A DNA stretch of 64,000 nucleotides from positions 5,766,001 to 5,830,000 of the forward strand of contig OZ316892.1 of assembly GCA_973895155.1 (NCBI GenBank), written 5' to 3'. Within the stretch, counting starts at the first letter, position 1, and the number at the start of each line of letters is the position of its first letter. The notes under the pieces are model-generated. The model worked only from the letters and a program-made list of their open reading frames with translations, ran no database searches and was not told the DNA's origin. The DNA is from Marsupella aquatica (taxonomy: Eukaryota > Marchantiophyta). Shown here one piece after another: positions 56,231 through 64,000 of this stretch. A program made the translations under genes and the position numbers.

Positions 56231-58050
56231 AAAAGAGGGGGGGAGGAAGAACAAGGGTAGAACGGGGAAGGGATGGGAAGGGAGGAGGGTTATAATTATT
56301 GAAAAATAGTCATTAATTAAGTAAAAACATAACTAAAAAATAAAAATAAATTCCCTTTCCCATCCACTGAAAGGCTTCTTGCTCCTTGAAGTCCAAATTT
56401 TATCTCCTTGAAGTTTCTCATTCATGACCCCCCCCCCCCATCCCAATCACAAACCCCACCTCAACTCTCCTCCTCATGTGCACATACAACACAAGCTTTC
56501 TCTTTCGATTTTGTTCTGCTCACCAATAATGTTTCTGTTGACCATCATTTTTTGCCCTTGACCCAAGTTCTGCCTCCCCTCCCCATCTATACATATGTTG
56601 CTTTCTATATTGACAACAATCATGGACACAAATGCAACATTGAACCACTGACAACAACTTCTAAAATGACAACACTTCCATGCAACACCGCAACACCACT
56701 TCTACTCAACAATGATGTTCACTCATTCAACAACTCTTTTCTTCAGTTGGCAATTATTGTGATTGACAATACTACTAAACATGCTGCTAAATCAAACACT
56801 ATAATAAACCATGCTGCGCTTTTGTGGTCATAGTCAATTTATGAAATGCAGGGTTTTGTACCCAGTGGGTACCTTTTACTGCTGTTACACGACATACATG
56901 CCACAGTACATATGGCTAGGGTAGATAGTATACACATAAAATATTTTTTGGCTTGGAGCATTAAAGGAGAATAAGTTAAAGCATAGAATTAAAGCAATTT
57001 ATAGATTGACCAGAATTTGAGGTTTTGGCATGGAGCAAAAAAAGGGGAAGTGATAACATAGAATTTATTTATTTTATCTTTGCTCTTGAGAAGGGACAGA
57101 TGGTTATCATTTCTTCCCAAAAATTTCTCCCTTTTAATGGTCTTGGAGGGAAGCAAAACGGGGAGAGATGGAGGAAGGGAGAGCAGGAGAAAACAACTGG
57201 AGATCATGGGGAGAACAGGGAGACACAAAGAGGTAAAATATAAAGGCATGATTGTGGAAAGTTGGTAAGATATCAAGGTAAGATATAAAGGAATAGGACT
57301 TTACACAAAAAATAATAATTTTGTGGTAAGAGATAAATCGACAAGATTTCTTTTCCTCAATGATTTCTTTTGCAATATGAGTTGTTTTATAAAGAACTCA
57401 CATATTTTATGCATTGATATTATTTGCACAACAACATATTTTAGGCATCGACATGTTTTGGATAAAGACATTTTCTGCGCAACACATGATTGGGTGTTGA
57501 GCTATCAAACACTATAAAAGGCTATCCTGCCTAAAAGGTTTTGTGCAGTCTATTTAAAAAAGTGAAAAATGAGGGAACGACTAATACTGTCAGATATATT
57601 CCATTGATTTTAGTACCTTCATATTAAGGGAAGGGGATCCCCAATGGAAGGGGATACCCATGGATATACTTGCTTTGAGTACATAACATTGGTATAAGAG
57701 TTTACAATTTTTTTGGCTTTTTCCTAGGGAGAAGGGAAATTTTCATTTTTCTTTAACTTTTTGTGTTTTCCTCCCGGTTTTTTTTCTTATTTTTAAATCA
57801 TGTTGGAGGGGGGAGGGAGGGAGCGAGCTGAATAGCCAGGGAGGGAGGCTCGAAGGAGAACTAGGGAGGGCACAAAAGAGGAGGAAAAAAGAAAAAAAGG
57901 GAGGAGAAAAAAGGGAAATGATATTTGCTCCGTCCATATAGCACTGGGTTTAGGGTTTAGGGTACTCCAAACCCTAAACCACTGCCGGCGCCCCTGGCTG
58001 TCTTGCGCTGCCCCCATCCTCCCACACCCTCACCCTCCCAACAACTCCTT
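56230..58050. other. Spacer of purine-biased repeat modules
   Basis: Three degenerate copies of a module that reads TTTCTCC-TTTTAATGGT, TTGGAGGGAAG and then G/A-rich sequence occur at about 55415, 57118 and 57785. A 10-C run lies near 56428. The ORF at 56408-56833 is Pro/Thr-rich low complexity and I do not consider it coding. Telomere-like sequence at 57946-57980 is listed separately. Confidence 0.5.
57946..57980 (+). repeat. Head-to-head interstitial telomere-like motif
   Basis: GGGTTTAGGGTTTAGGG is followed after 6 bp by AAACCCTAAACC. Both are plant telomere units, in opposite orientation, making an imperfect palindrome. Confidence 0.85.
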
Positions 58051-58620
58051 GGGACATGCTTTGCCTTGACATTTTTGCCTTGCTTGACATATATTCTCAC
58101 CTCATCATCTTTTTCCTTGTTGAAATCTTTTTCTCTCCTTGGTGTCTCCTGACCTCAACAATGTTTTCTCACATTGACATCTTTTCTCTTCTCGACATTC
58201 TTTCTCTCCTTGAAATTGTTTTCTCTCCTCGACGTTATTTTCACACCTCAATCAAGACCTCAACATTGTTTTCTCACCTCGACACCTTTTCTCACGGTCT
58301 CGACATTTTTTTCTCCCCTTGACATATTTTCTCACCTAGCCTCGATGTATTTTTCTCACCTTGACAAATTTTCCTCACTTTGACATCTTTTCCTCTCCTA
58401 GACATATGTTCTCACGTTGACATCTTTCCTCCACCTTGGCATCTTTCGCTTGCCTCGACAGATTGCCCTCTCCTTGACATCTTGCCCTTTGACATCATGC
58501 CCTCACCCCAACATCTTGCCTTTGCCTCAACATATTTTCCTCTCTTGACGTCTTGCCCTCACCTTGGCATCTTTCCCTTGCCTCGGCATCTTGTCATCAC
58601 CTCAAAATGTTTGGTGCAAC
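58050..58620 (+). repeat. Pyrimidine-rich minisatellite, opposite strand of the 20.7-kb array
   Basis: Degenerate units such as TTCTCACCTCGACATCTT repeat for about 570 bp and end at TTGGTGCAACACACATGCATAGGGC, the reverse complement of the phrase that opens the array at 20708. It directly precedes the helicase remnant of copy B. Confidence 0.8.
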
Positions 58621-58699
58621 ACACATGCATAGGGCAAACTTTATTTTGTGGGATGAAGCACCCATGATCCATTGGCATGGAGTGGATTCATTGGATAGA

Positions 58700-59530
58700 A
58701 GTTGTATGTGGACTTTGAATCTAACTGAAGATATGCAGGCAAGAGGAACTAATGCGTCTCCTGAATTTGGTATGTGACATTTGTGGAGTGGCTACTACAA
58801 TTGGGCGATGATAAAATTCCAAAAGGAGGGCTTTCAAATAATCTTTTTACTTGCCCTGAGTCTATGGCCCGGTCTATGGTGGTGGACGGGTGGAATCATT
58901 GATTCATGCAATTTACCCATCTCTTAGTAATGTGGACGACAGGTTCGTAAGTGAGAGAACTATCCTCACGCCGACAAATGACAAGGCACTAAAACTTAAC
59001 AACTCATCTTAGAAGGACTTCCCAGGGAATCAAGTGAGTTTTTTTAGCATTGATCGTCCAAATAAGCTCAAAGGGGAGAATTTTTACCCTACGGAGTTCT
59101 TGAATACACTCACGCCAAGTGGTCTGCCGCCTCATAATTTGGTACTGTAGGTTGGATGCCCTATCATTTTACTTAAGAATCACTCTTTGGGATTGTGTAA
59201 TGGTACTAAGCTACTTGTGATCGAGAGCCATGAATTGTCGTGTCATAATTGAGGCAGAAGTTCTTGCATGAAAACATGCAAGGACCCTTACATTTATCCC
59301 ACAGATTCCGTTGACATCTGATGAATCAATTCCTTTTTTAATACATAGGGTCAATTTCTCATTCAAGTGACATATATAATGACCATAAACAAGGCTCAAG
59401 GTCAGGCTTTAGAACATGTAGGGTTACAGTTTTTAAAGTCTGTGTTTAGTCACATATAGTTGTATGTAACATTCTCAAGGGCAACATCTCCTATAACTAT
59501 CAAAATTTTACTTTAGATTCCGAGGAGAGT
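58700..59530 (+). pseudogene. Helitron helicase C-terminal remnant, copy B
   Basis: Collinear with 46150-45330 on the other strand. Landmarks are GACTTTGAATCTAACTGAA, GAACTATCCTCACGCCGACA, AAGGGGAGAATTTTTACCC, ATAAACAAGGCTCAAGGTCA (the NKAQGQ motif) and AGGGCAACATCTCCTATAAC. Several indels break the frame. Rep and most helicase motifs are absent. Confidence 0.82.
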
Positions 59531-60770
59531 CAAGCAAAGTTGACCAAAAAGTTGTATATAATGAGGTTCTTCATTGAACGTGTGAATAAAGATTATATAT
59601 TATTTTTGTATTAATTTCTTTGACTTTTTGTCTCGATTATATCTTTGCAATCTTTGCAATACACAACCATGTTTGTCTCACCTCGACATCTTGCCCTCAT
59701 CTCAAAATCTTGCCTACTTGGTAAAATCCATTTTGATATAAAATTGGTTGAAAAATTAAATCTCAATGTTAATAACAAATCCAAACTAGATCACATACGG
59801 GTTTTCTCCTTAGGCCAAGCCCTCATATGGGTGGCAATGTAGTGCTCAAGCAGTGTGCGTCTCAGGCATCAAGAGCACTTCATGGTGGAGAAGAGGTTCA
59901 GGTTTCTTGGAGGATCAAAGCTTTAGGTTCTGCATTACAGGAGGATCAAAGCATGTCTCAAGTTTATATGCTTGACTCAGGCATCGTACAGCAATCATGG
60001 TGGAGAAGAGGTTCAGGTTTATTGGAGGATCAAAGCATTACCGATGAAATTGTAATAAAAGATTTATAATCCATGAAATTGACTTATGAAGCAATTCTGG
60101 AAACTACCAGGCATATATCGGTCTGTACTTGGCTTTTATGATGCAGCATGAGAGAGAGGTTACTCGTCAGATAATTAATCAAACGCCATATCAAACAAAT
60201 CACTTTCATGTCCCACACTAAAGAGAAAAGGCTTGCCTAGGCTTGATGGCTAAACAAATCACTTTCATGTAAAATAGAAATGGCTTTCCTATGCTTCTGA
60301 TGGCTACGGAAGTTTCAGCCTGGATACTTCCGACCACAATTTCTAAGCATATGTACTTTTTCTCGGTAGATAGAACTAGCATTTAGCAATCCCAACTCAG
60401 ATTGCCCTGGCCAGAGAGTTCCGCCCATATACAAGTATTCGCCCTCAGGCACTCTCTCCAACCATCTTATCCTATTTTCTTCCCAAGCCTACAAATAACA
60501 CCTCGTGGTCCTGAAGTCCCTGGCATATTTATCGACCAAAAGCAAAGCACCGTCATCAATTTCAACGCTATTTTCTCTGTGGGCAAATCCTTATTTACAA
60601 ATGAGGCTCTACGTTCTCCAACCACACGACTGGGCTTACTCTCTTAGATCTACTTAATCTGCTCTTCTCTAAAAGCAACTCCTGGTTCCGTATCCTCAAT
60701 GTCTCCCTCTCTGACAAGAACCCCTTTCCGGTTCATGAAGTGTCGGACTGATGGGGCCCCTCTTCTAATC
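59530..60770. other. Spacer downstream of BCD1 with short duplications
   Basis: An imperfect direct repeat of about 65 bp (TCATGGTGGAGAAGAGGTTCA core, near 59880 and 59996) and a 20-bp repeat CAAATCACTTTCATGT (near 60199 and 60255). No gene. 60660-60770 is the outer copy of the BCD1 tail duplication. Confidence 0.55.
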
Positions 60771-60900
60771 TCAAAGCACAATTTCTCCTTCCTCAATCTC
60801 CTCTTCTCTAAAAGGAACTCCCTCTGGTTCTCTTTCCTCGATCTCTTCTTCTCTGACAGGAACCCCCTCCGATTCGTGAAGTGTCGGAGTGATAGGGCCA
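60663..60900 (-). repeat. Tandem duplication covering the BCD1 3' end
   Basis: About 60663-60757 and 60804-60898 are related: TTCTCTAAAAG-AACTCC, TCTCTGACA-GAACCCC and CGGTTCATGAAGTGTCGGAC / CGATTCGTGAAGTGTCGGAG occur in the same order in both. The inner copy encodes the acidic tail, the outer one lies past the stop codon. Confidence 0.7.
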
Positions 60901-62764
60901 TCTGCATGATCACCATCCACGGCCTTTGATATCGATTTCTTCTCTGCTGCAATAATGACAAACTTTCCTACATCCTGAGGGAAGACTACGTTGATACCGG
61001 GATATTCTATGACAGTTTTATTGACCAGTTGGTCACGGAGGCTCTCCTTGTGATTCAACTCATAAAACCCTTTTTCTGCTGCCTGCAGAAGGCAACGGGT
61101 CAAAAACTTGGTACAACAGTCCGCAGTAAGATAGATCTGGCAGAGTGTCAGTAGAGTAGAAAAACAGTACAAGAAGTTGTATCTGGAAAGCGAACATATG
61201 GGATTGAAATTACCGGGCATTGTTCTCTGGAAAGCAACAGCTTAAGTTCATGGAGAGGCTTCCTGCAAAAGTCCCGCAGTCGATGCTTCACAGTGACATC
61301 CCCCGAGTCACTATTCAAATGCTTTGTAAGGATTTTCTCTAAACTCAAATTTTCGTCCACTCTGCCAACAAAAGATGATCGCCTCATGTTAACCTTAGCA
61401 TCCTAATAAAAAAAAATTAGTTCATTTTCAAACATTGCTGCAAGTGCACCACAATGTCGAAGAGGGTATGAAAAAGAGTCGAAGTGTTTCCACAATTCAA
61501 TAGTAGCTCGTGAGCCGGAAATGGGTCATCAACGATCCACTCGAAATTAAGCGGCTCAAACGAGTCAACATATTCATATAGATCTTCACAGTAGCAGATA
61601 CCGAGCTTACCTTGGATCAATGAGCCGAACATCGGTCCCTTCAAAGATCCACTCAACTCTCCAGAATATGCGCTTTGTCCTGGAGAAAACCGCAGCGATA
61701 TTTGAGTAATTTCAACAAAATATCCGGAAAACTTACACAATCAAAGTCAAAATACAAAAATCTTACTTCAGCTGTTACAGAAATGTAAAGCACATCTTCT
61801 CGAAGGAAAAGGAGGAATGGGGGCAGGACAAGGGTCGGGTTTCAAGGTGGAAACTCTGACAATTTTAAGCCGAGAGTTCTCACGGGAATCTGGCTTAAAT
61901 TCTGGGGAATCTACATAGCGTCTAAAGGGTTATTTTCCTGCTTAGACAAAGACAAAAGTTCCCATCGCCCAAACAGCGAATAACATGGATGATAAGCCAA
62001 ATGGGGGCTCCGTTCACTAATGAGAGAAGGTATCAAGAACTGTGGTGAATTCGAATGGTTTGAGAAAGCATCAAGAGCTATGAGATTGAACGCTTCGTTG
62101 CGGGAACTTTAAAGCTGCGGAGTGAACATTCAGATTGGAAATTCGCTTCCATGAGCCAAGACTTCAATTCGGGAAGGCGTAAACCTGTGGAAGGCATGAT
62201 GTGCCGACCGTGTGAAAAGATTAAGATTTGGGAGGGGCATAAAGAATTGTGGTGATCGAAGACTTACTTCCTCTCGTAGAAGGACGTGTTCGCTTTCCTC
62301 TTCGACATGCCTTGGGCAACAAAGAGAAGAGACATGGAGCGGCTCTTCGCTTGTCGCTGCAACGCTTTCATAGCCGGATGGATTTCACTCTTGGAACCAC
62401 CACCCAGCGGAGCTCGCAGCCGCTTGGCAGCGTCCGCTTGCCTCAATGTCTCCTCGAGAAAGTTGTAGTCTGAAATCAACCAATTCTCATCAAACTCAGA
62501 CACTGAAACAAACGCCGTCCGGTCCCTCTTCCCTGTGCACTGTGTTCTCTCCTTGTGAGACCTCACGCAAGGGAGACCGCAGGAGCGCAACCCACATCCC
62601 GGACACCGGTACTTGGCTTCCCCTTCTCCACATTCCTCACACATGACGGATTTCCTGCACTGCCTTTTGGCCTGCCTTTCTCCACTGCACTCTTCTAAAC
62701 TCTCATCAGCAGTGCTCACTTCTTCACTGCACGAAGCCTTCACTGAGGCCACAACTGAAGGCAT
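60771..62764 (-). CDS. BCD1: BCD1-like HIT zinc-finger protein (box C/D snoRNP assembly), four exons
   Basis: A nuclear factor needed to build box C/D snoRNPs and so for rRNA processing. Exons on the minus strand are 62764-62268, 61679-61611, 61361-61214 and 61082-60771; phases join correctly and give 341 residues. The zf-HIT finger is at residues 42-76 (C42, C45, C54, C57, C62, C66, H70, C76), followed by the family's FDENWLISDYNFLEE and the GMSKR motif. Exon 2 encodes RIFWRVEWIFEGTDVRLID, exon 3 VDENLSLEKIL to LKLLLSREQCP, exon 4 AAEKGFYEL and KTVIEYPGINVVFP, all matching the BCD1 C-terminal domain. The tail is two acidic repeats (EGVPVREEEIEE, EGVPFREEEIEE), apparently from a tandem DNA duplication. 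Intact. The symbol is by homology. Confidence 0.9.
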
Positions 62765-63250
62765 GGCTCAAAACTCCGCAAATTCAACCTGAGAGATTCA
62801 AGTGGCCCAACTCGTGCTTCTGCCACTCATCAAGATGCCTCCGAGACAGACAGACAGAGCAATGCAGAGATGGAGGAAACGGAACGAATCACGAGACATT
62901 TCCCAGCTTAGAGCAGACAGACACCGTCGACCACATTCACGTTCTAAATCATCGCGTGAGGAGCTCCCAAGTCTCAGATTGCTCTTCTTCGTTCATCGGT
63001 CATCCCCAAGGAGTAGGACATGCAAACCACACATCGACTGAACTCCTGGAAGCATTAAAGTACCAAAACCCTAAACCCTGCACTCCAAATAGCCGAAAAT
63101 TCCGTGGACTTTGTTATACGCTCATGGAGAAGGACGAGAGGAGTTCTTCGCTTCGCAATCATCAGTCTCCCAACAAAGCTGCCATTGCCGTTGTTGTTCT
63201 AGCAACTGCTACGGCACACACTCTACATGTTGATGCGCAGCCCTTCGAGT
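62765..63250 (-). promoter_or_regulatory. BCD1 upstream region with telo-box
   Basis: AAAACCCTAAACCCT at 63065-63079, about 300 bp upstream of the BCD1 start codon, contains the telo-box AAACCCTA. In plants this element is typical of promoters for ribosomal proteins and ribosome-biogenesis factors, which suits BCD1. A plus-strand ORF (62956-63252) overlaps this region but shows no domain. Confidence 0.55.
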
Positions 63251-63259
63251 GACGACCAA

Positions 63260-64000
63260 GAGTGAGCTTACAGATCGATGGAGAACAAGAAATGGAGCTT
63301 CCTCAACAGCAAAATCATGCACACATTCGAGTTTGAGGAAGAAGCAAGTAGGTACTCTAGACCCATAGACAGAGTCATTGTTGACACTAAATGGATGAAT
63401 TGGAATTATTGACACTACATTGCATAAGTGCAGCAAATATATGTGCAGGCTGGTCATGTAGTCCCCCAATAGTAGAGCCATTTCTTGTGTAAATGCATAA
63501 GTGCAGGTACACCCTCACTATGACTTAATATTATTGGTTCAAAATACTTGCCCCTGGTTTTAGGTTAGTTTTGGGGTCTCTAACAGATTTTTGCTGTTTA
63601 CCACCAACCTTAACAGATTTTTTAGTTTACTTTGAGTAGCTAAGTTCCTTTGCCATGGTGGGGAACTCTCGGGCTTTTTGGCCCTTTGGCTTCCTTGGGT
63701 TTTCCAAGTGCCTTGTCCCCTTTACTGGGTCTCATGATTGGAAATTATTGGGATTATGTCTCCTTTGACAATCTATATTATAAATTCATAATTATAGTCT
63801 ACATTTACGACACACTCCCTAGAACAAAGCCATAATTTATGTGGTAGCGAAAACTTCTAATATCTAGAATTTGCTTGTGAGTAGGGGCATGCACCGAGAG
63901 TCTGGGTACAAGGAGCCCTTCCTATGTATACACATGGGTGCTCAGGCTAGTGTGATATATATATTTCCTCCATCCCATTGACTTGGTGAATGGAACATGA
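63260..64000. other. Spacer to the right edge
   Basis: No gene recognised. CTCTCGGGCTTTTTGGCCCTTTGG at 63667 contains a strong inverted repeat and resembles long-repeat filler, possibly LTR sequence. This is not supported further. Confidence 0.4.

Noticed and set aside
56408-56833. 141-codon ORF rich in Pro, Thr and Asn
   Set aside because: Low complexity, begins at a poly-C run, no domain, and the region is repeat-derived.
61417-61740. 107-codon minus-strand ORF inside the BCD1 gene
   Set aside because: It runs through the second intron in a different frame from the conserved exon RIFWRVEW at 61679-61611.

Overview
This is nuclear DNA from a land plant. It has spliced genes with GT-AG introns, plant-type LRR receptor kinases, Ty1/copia retrotransposons primed by the usual plant TGGTATCAGAGC site, and TTTAGGG-type telomere motifs. 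The gene-poor, repeat-rich layout would fit a bryophyte, lycophyte or fern as well as a seed plant; the sequence alone does not let me go further. Only two host genes look fully intact: an acyl-activating enzyme (48.2-50.6 kb, + strand) and a BCD1-type HIT zinc-finger snoRNP assembly factor (60.8-62.8 kb, - strand). Three LRR receptor-like kinase copies (24.2-28.4, 31.6-33.0 and 37.8-41.9 kb) form a decaying tandem family.

Layout. 1-4.75 kb: a minus-strand copia element (Copia-A) cut by the window edge, with a single frameshift between the gag-protease and integrase-RT-RNase H frames. 5.85-11.68 kb: a complete copia insertion (Copia-B) with a TTTGT target duplication and nearly identical LTRs but broken gag-pol. 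Between its RNase H and 3' LTR lies an antisense ORF that ends in a clear RNase H1 hybrid-binding (viroplasmin-like) domain. 12.1-12.8 kb: a probable mitochondrial insertion with an LSU rRNA fragment. 12.9-23.4 kb: repeats, including a 5'-truncated LINE and a long purine-biased minisatellite. 23.4-43.3 kb: the receptor kinase cluster. Its units share upstream modules (called P and Q here), promoter/leader sequence and 3' flank. The middle copy is cut off and abuts a 1.77-kb element with about 520-bp terminal inverted repeats. 44.2-47 kb and 55.6-59.5 kb: two oppositely oriented, degraded Helitron helicase copies, with a GC-rich insertion element (44.7 and 52.6-54.1 kb), a SINE-like insertion and repeat modules. 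60.7-64 kb: BCD1 and its upstream region with a telo-box.

How the parts relate. The kinase cluster shows gene birth and decay. Copy 1 is intact except for a 14-bp deletion in the N-terminal cap. Copies 2 and 3 share the same Trp-to-stop change and then diverged by truncation or by several frameshifts. The mobile elements are nested deeply enough that filled and empty sites can be compared inside the window. The most unusual coding signal is the antisense RNase H1-type domain ORF carried by Copia-B.
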